DNA of 64,000 nucleotides. It comes from CAVVFX01 sp963747535 (GTDB taxonomy: Bacteria > Acidobacteriota > Terriglobia > Bryobacterales > Bryobacteraceae). Under the pieces are notes generated by a model. The model was given only the letters and a program-made list of their open reading frames with translations, had not been told where the DNA came from and made no database searches. This document shows positions 25,398-33,865 of the stretch, piece by piece (within the stretch, counting starts at the first letter, position 1; every line of letters begins with the position of its first letter). The stretch spans positions 186,001 to 250,000 of the forward strand of contig CAVVFX010000007.1 in assembly GCA_963747535.1 (NCBI GenBank). Reading direction: 5' to 3'. Made by a program: the position numbers and the translations under genes.

Positions 25398-25654
25398 CCC
25401 CGAACAACTTCAGACCCCAACTTCCGAACCCAGTGAAGGGGCCACCCCAGAACCCCTTCACCACTCCGGACCCCGCTCTCAGGCCACCGGAGGTTGTAGC
25501 GAAGCCGAAGGTACCGCGGATGACTCCGAAGCTCGCGAAGAACCCGGGCCGCACCAAGCGATCGAGACCCGCGATGCCGAAGTGGCAAGGACTCTCCAAC
25601 CGGATGTTGGGCACGACCAACGCACCCGAAGGCGGAATGCCAGGCAAGCAGTGA
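25394..25654 (+). CDS. Proline-rich basic small phage protein
   Basis: 86 residues from ATG 25394 (ATGA overlap). It is proline- and lysine-rich without hydrophobic core (PQLPNPVKGPPQNPFTTPDPALRPP; KPKVPRMTPKLAKNPGRTKRSRP) and is likely disordered. It overlaps the next start by 4 bases. Function unknown. Confidence 0.6.
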   Translation: MTPNNFRPQLPNPVKGPPQNPFTTPDPALRPPEVVAKPKVPRMTPKLAKNPGRTKRSRPAMPKWQGLSNRMLGTTNAPEGGMPGKQ

Positions 25655-25830
25655 GATTCAATATCGGCTTCGGGATTGGGAGCCGCGAAATTGAGTTCTG
25701 GATTGGCAACCGTTCATGGGCGGTCATGACGATCACGCTTCGGGCCAACGGAAGAGTGACGTACGTTTCACTGTTCTGCAAGGGCAGCAGTGAATCAAAA
25801 GCAGCGCTTTGGAAAGTCGAGAGATGGTAA
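25651..25830 (+). CDS. 59-residue phage protein of unknown function
   Basis: GTG 25651 overlaps the previous stop. The short product reads FNIGFGIGSREIEFWIGN and WAVMTITLRANGRVTYVSLF, alternating hydrophobic residues of a small beta-sheet. It abuts the next ATG at 25831 with no gap. I recognise no family. Confidence 0.5.
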   Translation: MRFNIGFGIGSREIEFWIGNRSWAVMTITLRANGRVTYVSLFCKGSSESKAALWKVERW

Positions 25831-26007
25831 ATGGCTGACTCAATTCACATCAAGCCGCAGAACAAGGGCAAGCTGCACAAGAAGCTCGGCGTGGCGCCCG
25901 GCAAAAAGATTCCACAGAGCGACCTGTCGAAAGCGCTGCTCAGTTCATCGCCGGCCGAGAAAAAGGAAGCAATTTTCGCGGAGAACGCGCGGAAGTGGAA
26001 GCATTGA
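25831..26007 (+). CDS. 58-residue basic phage protein (KLHKKLGV type)
   Basis: ATG 25831 follows GAGAGA. The 58-residue product is lysine-rich (IKPQNKGKLHKKLGVAPGKKIP) with a C-terminal helix (SPAEKKEAIFAENARKWKH). The block KLHKKLGVAPGKKIP is common in short proteins near phage portal and scaffold genes; role not known to me. Confidence 0.7.
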   Translation: MADSIHIKPQNKGKLHKKLGVAPGKKIPQSDLSKALLSSSPAEKKEAIFAENARKWKH

Positions 26008-26561
26008 CCCGCGGGCCAGTTCTCACCGGCCGGGAAAACGCCACGAATGGAGTGATCCAGGCACATGGACAGTGCAGTACCATCGGCGAAATTGCCAGCG
26101 ATGCTCCTCTGCGCCACAGTCCCGGCACTTCCACACCGCGTCTGAGCACCCGCATTGCAGCTCTATGCGCCTCACCCACAACGAGCGGTGACGGTCCTGC
26201 CAACACAGAAACGACCGGCGAAACCAGGACCAAAGCCTCACACCTGATTATCGTCGCGGAGCGTTGCCCTTACTGCACGTTGTTCGTCTCGCCGCGGGAC
26301 ATCATCCGACACCCGGGCTTTTCCATTTGCGTGAACTGCGAGGCGCGCCACAACGAAGCCGTGGACGCGATCGCGAACGGCAAAGGCTTCACGGGGCAGT
26401 GTGCGGAGTGCGGTAAATCCGCGCAGCTATGCGGCGCCATGGCCGTGCATTACGAAGGCGGGCGCTATCGAGTGAACTGTCTCGACTGCGACCCCGGCTA
26501 TGTCCAGAAACGCCGCGACCTCTACGGCGCCACACAGTTCGGCCATTCCATCGGGCTATAG
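25995..26561 (+). CDS. Cys-rich zinc-ribbon-like phage protein
   Basis: Up to 188 residues from GTG 25995, overlapping the previous gene; a shorter start cannot be excluded because the first 80 residues are low-complexity. The C-terminal half holds four Cys pairs: CPYC, CVNC, CAEC and CLDC, with ARHNEAVDAI and YVQKRRDLYG around them. This suggests two treble-clef or zinc-ribbon sites. It precedes the scaffold gene by 8 bases. Function unknown. Confidence 0.6.
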   Translation: MEALTRGPVLTGRENATNGVIQAHGQCSTIGEIASDAPLRHSPGTSTPRLSTRIAALCASPTTSGDGPANTETTGETRTKASHLIIVAERCPYCTLFVSPRDIIRHPGFSICVNCEARHNEAVDAIANGKGFTGQCAECGKSAQLCGAMAVHYEGGRYRVNCLDCDPGYVQKRRDLYGATQFGHSIGL

Positions 26562-26569
26562 GAAACCAT

Positions 26570-27343
26570 TTGTTCCCCACAGAAACGGAAACACCCACAG
26601 TAGTAACCCCATCGCCGGCAGAGGCAAGAGTCGCATCGCTTGAACGTGAGTTAGGCGAAGCGCGCGAATCGGAAAGGTACTGGGCAGGTTTAGCCAAGTC
26701 GGGCGCACCGAAAACCGAACCCGAACCGGAACCCACCGAAGAGGAAGAGAACAGCGAGTTCTACGATGCTTCGGCCGACGCCTCGGCGATCGAGGGCGAC
26801 ACCCCAGAAAAGACCATCGACGACTTTGCCGCGGAAGGCGTGAAAGCGCTTTCCAAGCGCGGTTTCATCACCGCGAAGGACGCGCAGAAGATCGCCGTGG
26901 ATACGGCCGTCCGTGTCACCAACACGCTCATCAACCGGACCACTACGAAGCTCTCGACTGATCAGAAGATCACCGGCGAGTTTCCGGAGCTGCTCGACCA
27001 GAACTCGGAATTGTTCAAGGAAACGGCGAAGCGCTACCAGCGGGCCGTCGCCATGGACCCCAAGGCGAAGAACACGCCGGCAGCACTCTATCTGGCGGCT
27101 GAAGGTGCTCGCGATTCGATGCGCGCCAAAGGGCGCCGCGCCGACCCCGACGACGAGCCTGAAGCTGATCGACGGACGCGCGCCGATTCGCAGGACGCTC
27201 GGCCGCGCGGCCGTGCGACCGCTGACGACCCCGACGACATGCTTACCGGCAACCAGCGCGAGATCGTCCGCGCGATGGGCATCACGGAAAAAGAGTTCCG
27301 CGAGTCGCAGAAATCACAGGCCACGCGGCCGGTAAAGAGGTAA
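26570..27343 (+). CDS. Scaffold protein-like
   Basis: 257 residues from TTG 26570 behind AGGAAA. It is very acidic at the start (SLERELGEARESERYWAGLAKSG; PEPEPTEEEENSEFYDASADASAIEG), then helical (IDDFAAEGVKALSKRGFITAKDAQKIA; FPELLDQNSELFKETAKRYQRA) and ends basic (ATRPVKR). Charge pattern, lack of a fixed fold and position before the capsid genes match phage scaffold proteins, whose basic C-terminus binds the shell. No protease domain is visible. Confidence 0.7.
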   Translation: MFPTETETPTVVTPSPAEARVASLERELGEARESERYWAGLAKSGAPKTEPEPEPTEEEENSEFYDASADASAIEGDTPEKTIDDFAAEGVKALSKRGFITAKDAQKIAVDTAVRVTNTLINRTTTKLSTDQKITGEFPELLDQNSELFKETAKRYQRAVAMDPKAKNTPAALYLAAEGARDSMRAKGRRADPDDEPEADRRTRADSQDARPRGRATADDPDDMLTGNQREIVRAMGITEKEFRESQKSQATRPVKR

Positions 27344-27346
27344 CCC

Positions 27347-27955
27347 ATGACCAAAGCAGAAAAAATGCGCGCTAACCAGGCGCTCGCCGGCATACCGGAC
27401 TCGAAGCCTTTCGCGGCGCCGCACGCTGAACCGACTGGAGAGGACCGCATCCTCAACAGTCACATCAACGGCGTGCTGGTCAGCCAGCTCAACCTACCGC
27501 CCAACGTCGTGTCCGCGCTCGACTGGAACGCGACCGACGAAGGCATCGCGGCACACAACGCGCGGCCGATGGTTCGGCCACCTTCCGGTATCACGATGGT
27601 TGCGGAGCCGTGGGACAAGGCGCTTGAACAGCGTCGTGACGACGTGAAGCAGCGGGATATGCCGCTGTACGAATCGCGCGACCCGTTTAAGGAAATCGCG
27701 GATAAGTACGCCGTGCCAGGCATGAAGTCCAAGTTCATGCAGGACAAAAAGGACGGCTCGACCGGCGATCACGTCGTAGTCAAAGACGAAAAGGGCAACC
27801 CCGTCAAGGTCAAGGGTATGGTCCTGGGCCACATGCCCGAAGAAATGGCGGCGGCGCGCGGCAAGTTCTATCAGGACAGGGGCAACCAGCTCCTCAAACA
27901 GATGGGCGACCAGTACAAGCGCGAAGGCGGCGAAACGGCCGTAGCTGACCAGTAA
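27347..27955 (+). CDS. Phage head-region protein of unknown function
   Basis: 202 residues from ATG 27347, 3 bases after the scaffold stop. It has no membrane segment. The central part reads ITMVAEPWDKALEQRRDDVKQRDMPLYESRDPFKEIADKYAVPGMKSKFMQDKK, followed by VVVKDEKGNPVKVKGMVLGHMPEEMA. It has the look of a head-assembly protein but I do not recognise it. A 146-base gap with no clear signal separates it from the decoration gene. Confidence 0.65.
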   Translation: MTKAEKMRANQALAGIPDSKPFAAPHAEPTGEDRILNSHINGVLVSQLNLPPNVVSALDWNATDEGIAAHNARPMVRPPSGITMVAEPWDKALEQRRDDVKQRDMPLYESRDPFKEIADKYAVPGMKSKFMQDKKDGSTGDHVVVKDEKGNPVKVKGMVLGHMPEEMAAARGKFYQDRGNQLLKQMGDQYKREGGETAVADQ

Positions 27956-28101
27956 TTAAGCATCGTCGCCTCGCTGGGCGATAGAGAGGCAGAACGCGAA
28001 CCATCGCTCCAACCGTCCCGCAAGGGCAATCGAGCGGGTAAACCTCACCGCATTGGTCATTCGCTCCGCAGAGGGAACGCAAGAACTTCTCCAGGAGAAC
28101 T

Positions 28102-28656
28102 ATGTCTTTGACCAACGTGAATGCGCCGTTCGGGTTTCGCCCGACCATGCGCACTATTTCAGGAGGGAATGGCCGCCTGGTCTCTGCGAATAAGATCGCA
28201 GGCTACGCGACCGCGCTCTACCTTCAAGATGCTGTGACTCACGCCGCGGCGGGTACCATGAATACCCCGGCGATTGACTCCAACATCACACCCGGCACGA
28301 CTCCCGTCATGGGCGTCAACCTGAACTACGGCGCCGCTTCCACCGCAACCAACCACACCATCGTCCTTTCGGGCGGCGGGGCGTTGTTTCTGGTGCAGGG
28401 CGACGGCACCGGGGCCAGCTTTCTGGTTGCGGCCAACCTTTCCAAAAACGCCAATATGGCGATCGCGGCAGGCGTTGCCACGGGGCTGCAGATTTCCAAG
28501 TCCGCGCTTTCGGAAACCTCTCTGGCGACTACGAACACTCTGGACCTTCATGTCCACAAGCTGTTCGAGTCACCGCTCAACGTCCTCGGCCAGTACGCCG
28601 TGGTCGAAGTGAGCTTCAACAACAACGTCGACGGCGACCTAAAGGTGGGCATCTAA
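28102..28656 (+). CDS. Capsid decoration-like protein
   Basis: 184 residues from ATG 28102, with CAGGAGAAC just upstream. It begins NAPFGFRPTMRTISGGNGRLVSANKIAGYATALYLQDAVT and is rich in Gly, Ala, Thr and beta-strand patterns, as in structural proteins encoded just before major capsid genes. It ends one base before the capsid start, so both are probably made in high, coupled amounts. The decoration role is from position and style. Confidence 0.65.
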   Translation: MSLTNVNAPFGFRPTMRTISGGNGRLVSANKIAGYATALYLQDAVTHAAAGTMNTPAIDSNITPGTTPVMGVNLNYGAASTATNHTIVLSGGGALFLVQGDGTGASFLVAANLSKNANMAIAAGVATGLQISKSALSETSLATTNTLDLHVHKLFESPLNVLGQYAVVEVSFNNNVDGDLKVGI

Positions 28657-28657
28657 C

Positions 28658-29584
28658 GTGCAGATCAGAGGCCAGTTTAGCGACTTCTTCTTCGAGACGA
28701 TGCTCCCCGCGCTCAACGCCAAAATCTGGCAGAGCTACAAGGCGAAGAAGCCCCTGTATACCCGGCTGTTGAACACCGATACGACCACGCGGTCGATCGA
28801 GCAGTTCGCACAGATGAGCGGCGTCGGACTCCCCACGCTCATCGGAGAAACCGAAGACACCCCCACGGACAGCTTCGTGCAGGGGTTCAACAAGACCTTC
28901 CGTCCCGTCAAGTACGGCCTCGGAATCGCAGCTTCACAGGAGCTGGTGGAAGACGACAAGGTTGGCATCATCAGCCGGCGCAGTGTCGCTCTCTCCAATT
29001 CCATTTATCAGGCGCGCGAGATTCAGGGCGCATCGGTGTATAACAACGCCTTTGACAACGTGAACTTCCCGCTGCCGGATGGCCAGGCGCTTTGCGCCGC
29101 GGCTCACCCACTCGTCAAGAGCGGCGGAGTTCAGAACAACCTGCTCGCCACCGCGGCAGATTTGGATATCGGCTCGCTCGAACTGGCGCTTACGGACTGG
29201 GAACTCACACGCACCATGGAGGGCTTCCTCCAGATGCTGCCGAAACCCAGCGTGTTAGCCGCTTCGCAGAACCGCTGGAACGCGGCCGAAATTCTGAAAT
29301 CTCAGATGCGCTCGGACACCGCCAACAACACGCGGAACGCATTCCAGGACAACGAACAGGGCGGGCCGATTGACGCCATCATCTGGCCGTACCTGACCTC
29401 GCCCGATGCGTGGTTCCTCGTGGCACCGGCCGCGGAAACCGAAACGTTGTGGCTCGACAGAAAACAGCCTTACACCAAATCCGACTACATCGAAAAAAAT
29501 GAGACGGGCTATGTGTATATGCGGTATCGAGCGACCTACGGGGCGTTCGGATGGCGCGGAGTGTACGGAACTCCCGGCTACTAA
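28658..29584 (+). CDS. Major capsid protein
   Basis: 308 residues from GTG 28658. The sequence has the HK97-fold pattern of Mu-like/podovirus capsids: an N-terminal arm (FSDFFFETMLPALNAKIWQSYKAKKPLYTRL), an E-loop-like stretch around VGLPTLIGETEDTPTDSF, and a spine helix with RSVALSNSIYQAREIQGASVYNNAF. The C-terminal domain has IWPYLTSPDAWFLVAP and YMRYRATYGAFGWRGVYG. Position after scaffold and decoration genes and the strong terminator after it fit the most abundant virion protein. Confidence 0.85.
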   Translation: MQIRGQFSDFFFETMLPALNAKIWQSYKAKKPLYTRLLNTDTTTRSIEQFAQMSGVGLPTLIGETEDTPTDSFVQGFNKTFRPVKYGLGIAASQELVEDDKVGIISRRSVALSNSIYQAREIQGASVYNNAFDNVNFPLPDGQALCAAAHPLVKSGGVQNNLLATAADLDIGSLELALTDWELTRTMEGFLQMLPKPSVLAASQNRWNAAEILKSQMRSDTANNTRNAFQDNEQGGPIDAIIWPYLTSPDAWFLVAPAAETETLWLDRKQPYTKSDYIEKNETGYVYMRYRATYGAFGWRGVYGTPGY

Positions 29585-29602
29585 CGGCCGCAAATCAAGT
29601 GA

Positions 29603-29698
29603 GGGCGGCCTTGACCTGAGATGCAGCGGAATGGACCACTTATCCCCGGATAAGTCTTCCATGACGCTGCGTTAGTGGTCAAGCGCCCTTTTTTTTTA
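29603..29698 (+). terminator. Long branched hairpin with T-run after the capsid gene
   Basis: An outer stem pairs GGGCG and CTTGACC (two-base bulge between them) with GGTCAAGCGCCC. Inside are GCAGCG/CGCTGC, then ATGGA/TCCAT, then ACTTATC/GATAAGT closing a CCCG loop, and a run of T's follows. A stop after the capsid gene would leave it in molar excess over the tail genes. Half of it resembles 12197-12227 in the host flank. Confidence 0.75.
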
Positions 29699-29711
29699 AG
29701 GAAAACAATTC

Positions 29712-30233
29712 ATGGCAAGAGGCGAGACGAGATTCGGTTCACTTCGGGGGAAGGTGCAGCTCGTAGGCACCAGCAACCCGTTCCCGCAACGCGGCGGGGA
29801 AATTGGTATCACGCGGCGAACGATCGACGCAACGGTTCCCGGCACGGCGGCAGCCACGGCTGCTAACTATGGCATCGTCCACACCGTTCCGGCGATCAAC
29901 ATCAACCGGCTGAACGGCGCGACACCTGGTCCTGTTTGGCAGGTGAGTGACGTGCGCGTGCGCTGGGAGGCGGCCGGCACGGACGGGGGCGGTTGCTCCG
30001 TGATGGTGATGCGCGTACCCAGCGGCACAGCCAAAGCGGCGGGGCAGGCTTGCCTGGCGGCCGGCGTCAGCCTGCAGGGCGTTATCAACACCAACGTCGA
30101 TGCAGCGCTGAATGCGACGCTCGCGAACATCCAACTGTTCGACGGCGATTCGCTGGCCTTAGTCACCACCGGCGTGCTCACCGCGGTATCCGGAGTCTCA
30201 GTCACCATCGAGCTGATGCGGCTCAAGGGATAA
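29712..30233 (+). CDS. Phage structural protein of unknown role
   Basis: 173 residues from ATG 29712, behind AAGGAAAA. It reads as a mostly beta protein (IGITRRTIDATVPGTAAATAANYGIVHTVPAININRL; VSDVRVRWEAAGTDGGGCSVMVMRVPSG; QLFDGDSLALVTTGVLTAVSGVSVTIELMRLKG). The small beta-sandwich style suggests a head fibre, decoration or tail-ring protein. It is the first gene after the capsid terminator and is followed 3 bases later by a similar small protein. Confidence 0.62.
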   Translation: MARGETRFGSLRGKVQLVGTSNPFPQRGGEIGITRRTIDATVPGTAAATAANYGIVHTVPAININRLNGATPGPVWQVSDVRVRWEAAGTDGGGCSVMVMRVPSGTAKAAGQACLAAGVSLQGVINTNVDAALNATLANIQLFDGDSLALVTTGVLTAVSGVSVTIELMRLKG

Positions 30234-30236
30234 CCC

Positions 30237-30608
30237 ATGACCCATCGATCGAAATCCACCGGCGCCGTGCTGATCGCGGCGGGCGCCGCGCTTTCGTCTG
30301 CCGGAACCACCAGCGACAAGGTGCTCTGCGCACTGATCATTCCCGCGGGTTGGACCGCGGCGGCTCTGACCTTCCAGGTATCCGACGATGCCGGCGTGAC
30401 ATGGAACGAGCTGTACGACGACCAGGGCAACGAGATCACCATCTCAGCCGCGGCCGTGGCGGCGAACAACCGCCTCAGTATGGACCCCTCTAACTTCGCC
30501 TCGGTGGACTGTATCAAGGTCCGGAGTGGCACAGCAGGGGCGCCCGTGAACCAGGTTGCGGCGGCCTCGATCGTTCTCGTTTTCAGGAAATACTATGCCT
30601 TGGATTAG
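30237..30608 (+). CDS. Phage structural protein of unknown role
   Basis: 123 residues from ATG 30237. A beta-rich small domain (KVLCALIIPAGWTAAALTFQVSDDAGVTWNELYDDQGNEITI; CIKVRSG; ASIVLVFRKYYALD) resembles carbohydrate-binding or decoration-type beta-sandwiches. It overlaps the start of the next gene by 14 bases. Its style matches its upstream neighbour, so they may act together. No family is recognised. Confidence 0.6.
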   Translation: MTHRSKSTGAVLIAAGAALSSAGTTSDKVLCALIIPAGWTAAALTFQVSDDAGVTWNELYDDQGNEITISAAAVAANNRLSMDPSNFASVDCIKVRSGTAGAPVNQVAAASIVLVFRKYYALD

Positions 30609-31947
30609 AAAGTGGCTGAGATGTTGGCTCCCGCTCTGCCTGGCGCTCGTTGCTTTCCCGGCGTTCGGCCAGTTCGGGGATAACGCTGCGAAGATCCGCG
30701 GCAAAAACGTCTGCAACCTGGGCGCGATAACGAACGGCCAGGTCATTGCGTGGAACACGTCCGCGGCTTGTTTCTCTCCCGTGACTCCCACGGGCGGTAC
30801 CGTGACGTCTCCCTTCTCGTGCACGGTATCGGCGGCATCGAGCGTCGTCTGTACCCACAACCTCGGCACCAGCGAACCGTGGGTAGCCTGCTATGACGGG
30901 TCTGGAAACCTGCTGGGCGGCGCGGGCGCGAGTACTTCCGTCACCGGCGTCGTCGCGAACAGTAGCAACGTAGCGACGATTTCCTTTTCCGGCTCGACTA
31001 CCGGCTCGTGTCTGTTGTCGACCGGGGGTATGGGGCCGACCGGCGCCACCGGCGCCACCGGCGCCACCGGACCAAGCGGCGGAACAATCTTACCCACGCT
31101 CTACGGCGGCCGGCTCACCCTTACCAGCGGCGTGCCAGTCACCACCAGCGATGTAGTCGGGGCCAGCACGATTTATTACTCGGCCTTCTCGTCCCAGTTC
31201 ATCAGCCTCTATACCGGCTCGGTGTGGCAGAACGTGGAGTTCACCAATAACACCAGCCTGACCCTCTCGGGACTTACCAGTGCCACGAACTACGACGTCT
31301 TTGGTTGCCTGTCAGGCAGCAACCTTGCGCTCGAACTCTCGGCGGCGTGGACGAATGCCACCACGCGCAGCGGGTCGATTGTTCTGCAGGATGGCGTCCA
31401 GGTCAATTCGTCGGACAAGTGCGTCTTACTCGGCACCATCCGGACCACCGGAACGACCACCACGGAAGACAGTGGCGGCGGCGTCACGACCCAAACGGGC
31501 GGTAAGCGCTTCGTGTGGAACGCCTACAATCGCGTGCCACGTTCGGCTGCAGTTATCGACGCAACGAACAACTGGAGCTATAACACCGCGACCACCCGGC
31601 CAGCGGACGGGGCCGCGGGGAACCAGGTGCAGTACGTTTCGGGCCAGGCCTCCAGCTTTGTCGACGCCTTGCTGGTGTCTTCCGTCTACGTCAACTCGAA
31701 CAGCGCATCCGCAGCCACGCAAGGCATTGGACTCGACAGCACGACCGTCTTCACGGGCATGTCCTCCGGCGCCCAAAGCTACACGACCAACAACGTCATA
31801 GGGCTGACCGCTTTGTACAGGGGTTATCCGGGGCTGGGCTACCACGCTCTGACATGGCTCGAAAACGGCGGCGGCGCGGGCACGGTCCAGTTCATTTCAG
31901 GAAGTGCTCCCTACCAATCAGGGCTGACGGTGAGGCTCGATCAATGA
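30595..31947 (+). CDS. Fibre-like protein with Sec signal peptide and collagen-like stretch
   Basis: 450 residues from ATG 30595. The N-terminus has Arg/Lys then a hydrophobic core and AFG-Q (WLPLCLALVAFPAFGQ), a good Sec signal peptide. A short collagen-like run (GPTGATGATGATGPSG) lies near residue 145, as in phage fibres that trimerise. The rest is Thr/Ser/Gly-rich beta sequence. A signal peptide is unexpected on a virion protein, which assembles in the cytoplasm. It overlaps the next gene by 4 bases, and that product also has a signal peptide. Confidence 0.7.
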   Translation: MPWIRKWLRCWLPLCLALVAFPAFGQFGDNAAKIRGKNVCNLGAITNGQVIAWNTSAACFSPVTPTGGTVTSPFSCTVSAASSVVCTHNLGTSEPWVACYDGSGNLLGGAGASTSVTGVVANSSNVATISFSGSTTGSCLLSTGGMGPTGATGATGATGPSGGTILPTLYGGRLTLTSGVPVTTSDVVGASTIYYSAFSSQFISLYTGSVWQNVEFTNNTSLTLSGLTSATNYDVFGCLSGSNLALELSAAWTNATTRSGSIVLQDGVQVNSSDKCVLLGTIRTTGTTTTEDSGGGVTTQTGGKRFVWNAYNRVPRSAAVIDATNNWSYNTATTRPADGAAGNQVQYVSGQASSFVDALLVSSVYVNSNSASAATQGIGLDSTTVFTGMSSGAQSYTTNNVIGLTALYRGYPGLGYHALTWLENGGGAGTVQFISGSAPYQSGLTVRLDQ

Positions 31948-33203
31948 CGCGCAGGCTGATGCTTGCCGTCCTGTTTCCCGTGTTGCTCGGCGCGCAGGCC
32001 ATTCAGTCGGTTTCGTGGACCGGCTCACCGATCAAGTACAACGCGCAGGGTGGGTCGACCACGATCGTAGACGGCGACACCTGGAACAACGCGGTGTGCG
32101 GCGACGGCGTGGACTACACGCTGATCAACGACAGCAACAGTTTCGGCTATCCGATCAACGCCTCCGTCACCTTTGCGAAGTTCAGCGCTACCGCGAGCCC
32201 GATGAACGGGGCGCCCGTGAACTACCTGAACAACGATGCCTATTCGAGTCCCTACGGATATGGCAACGCCATTTCGCAAAACGGTGGATCTGACGGTGAT
32301 TCATGGAAGACTTCCGGGCTAACTTGCCTGCCCGCGATCGGCGGCGGCGACGTGCTGATTGCCTACGTCGATCGACAAAACTCATCGTTCACGAACGGCC
32401 AGCTCCGCACCAGTGGCGGCATGATCAAGAGCTACGACCACGGCGCCACCTGGACGAACTTCCTGCACCCGACCGCTGCAGGCCTCGCGACGGGCGATCC
32501 TCCGCAACCTGTCACGAGCAACATGTTCGCGACGTACAACTCGACCGGCTCATTCTCCGCACTGAATTTCGTCCTTTATGCTCTCGCCGGCTCGCCCGCG
32601 TCCACCGTCGACCAGCAGAACACCTATGTCTACCTGACAGCCAGCAGCGTGCACACCGCGGGCGGCTCGTCCTGGTGTTGCGGCGATGAGCTGTTGCTGT
32701 TGCGCGTGAAGCGATCGGTAATCGAAAATCTTGCTCCCGGGGATTACCAGGCCTTTACGGGCGGCAACGGGATGCTCGATGCGTCGTGGAGTTCGACGCT
32801 TACCAGTGCAACCCCGATCTACTCGAACGCTGGAAAGACCGGCCTCACGACCATGCAATGCGGGCTGCCGAATCTCCCGGGCTGCATCATGATCGAGTGG
32901 TTTTACCCGTCCGGTACCGGCACGTCCTCCAGCACCACATGGAACTGGCTTTCAGCTCCCCACCCGTGGGGACCGTGGACGACGATCCGGACTGACAATT
33001 TCTCCAGCCTCGGCCTCTACAACCCGATCATCCTGCAGGCCTCGATCGCAGGATCTCCCACCGTGCGTGTGCTGGCGACCGGCGACTGGAGCACGTACTC
33101 ACAGTGCAACTCCTCTAATTCGAGCGCTTGCCTCTACACCCTGTACTACCTCGATGCGACGCTCGCCTTCGCCATCCAACCCTTCCTGAGTCCCTATATA
33201 TGA
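31944..33203 (+). CDS. Secreted beta-propeller-like (DUF4185/glycosidase-type) phage protein
   Basis: 419 residues from ATG 31944. MTRRLMLAVLFPVLLGAQA is a signal peptide. The body has DGDTWNNAVCGDG, GGDVLIAYVDRQ, and the Asp-box-like SYDHGATWTNF, then WSAPHPWGPWTTIRTD-like blades, as in DUF4185 and sialidase-type beta-propellers. It may bind or cut surface glycans, a plausible depolymerase. It contains many Cys, in keeping with an oxidising compartment. Overlaps both neighbours by stop/start fusion. Confidence 0.65.
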   Translation: MTRRLMLAVLFPVLLGAQAIQSVSWTGSPIKYNAQGGSTTIVDGDTWNNAVCGDGVDYTLINDSNSFGYPINASVTFAKFSATASPMNGAPVNYLNNDAYSSPYGYGNAISQNGGSDGDSWKTSGLTCLPAIGGGDVLIAYVDRQNSSFTNGQLRTSGGMIKSYDHGATWTNFLHPTAAGLATGDPPQPVTSNMFATYNSTGSFSALNFVLYALAGSPASTVDQQNTYVYLTASSVHTAGGSSWCCGDELLLLRVKRSVIENLAPGDYQAFTGGNGMLDASWSSTLTSATPIYSNAGKTGLTTMQCGLPNLPGCIMIEWFYPSGTGTSSSTTWNWLSAPHPWGPWTTIRTDNFSSLGLYNPIILQASIAGSPTVRVLATGDWSTYSQCNSSNSSACLYTLYYLDATLAFAIQPFLSPYI

Positions 33204-33865
33204 CCTACGGCCAGATCAAGCTGCGCCTCACGCAAGCCTTCCCGGGCATGAGCCTCGATCTCATCGAAGGCTGGATCAACGACGCCTACCAGATGATCTT
33301 GGGCGATCTGCCATGGCAACGCCTGACGGTCAATACCACGCTCACCACAGTCGTAGGAACACCGGGCACACCCGCGCTTTACCCGCTGCCGGCGAACTGC
33401 GGCCTCCTGCTGGATGACGCGCTGACCAACGCCTACGGAACCATGAAGCGGTTCAGCGAGGGCCAGCTCAACGACGGCGACGCCACCAGGTCACAGACCG
33501 GCCAGCCATTCTCATGGGCTTCCACGATGGACGATTCATCGTTGCCGCCGAACATGATGATCGAGCTGTATCCGGTACCCGATGCCGTCTACGTTCTGCC
33601 ACTGACCTACACCGCGGAGGTGATCCCGCTGGGCGCCACCAGCACGATCCTTCTCGCGTGGATGCAACCCGCGGCGTTGATTGAGTCAGTCACCGCGAAG
33701 TGCAAGGCGCAACTGAAGGACTACGCCGGCGCGGCTTTCCACCAGGCGGCGGCGGCCACCGCGATCGCGACCATGAAGCGGCGCGAAGCGCAAGGCGCGG
33801 CGCCGTGCCAGATGAAGCTCGATCCGAACCTGACCTCGTGGCGCATGAAGAAATTCTATCGATGA
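33200..33865 (+). CDS. Head-tail adaptor/tail-tube-A-like protein (first of three)
   Basis: 221 residues from ATG 33200. MTYGQIKLRLTQAFPGMSLDLIEGWINDAYQMILGDLPWQ is an N-terminal helical pair, followed by the strand block YPLPANCGLLLDDAL and MIELYPVPDAVYVLPLTYTAEV. This fold pattern resembles T7 gp11/P22 gp4-type adaptor proteins under the portal. The same layout recurs in the genes at 37982 and 38827. The C-terminal helices (KCKAQLKDYAGAAFHQAAAATAIATMKRREA) would pack against the portal. Confidence 0.68.
   Translation: MTYGQIKLRLTQAFPGMSLDLIEGWINDAYQMILGDLPWQRLTVNTTLTTVVGTPGTPALYPLPANCGLLLDDALTNAYGTMKRFSEGQLNDGDATRSQTGQPFSWASTMDDSSLPPNMMIELYPVPDAVYVLPLTYTAEVIPLGATSTILLAWMQPAALIESVTAKCKAQLKDYAGAAFHQAAAATAIATMKRREAQGAAPCQMKLDPNLTSWRMKKFYR

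Noticed and set aside
31030..31075. Tandem nucleotide repeat as a regulatory array
   Set aside because: The repeat encodes the collagen-like Gly-x-y segment of the fibre protein and needs no other explanation.
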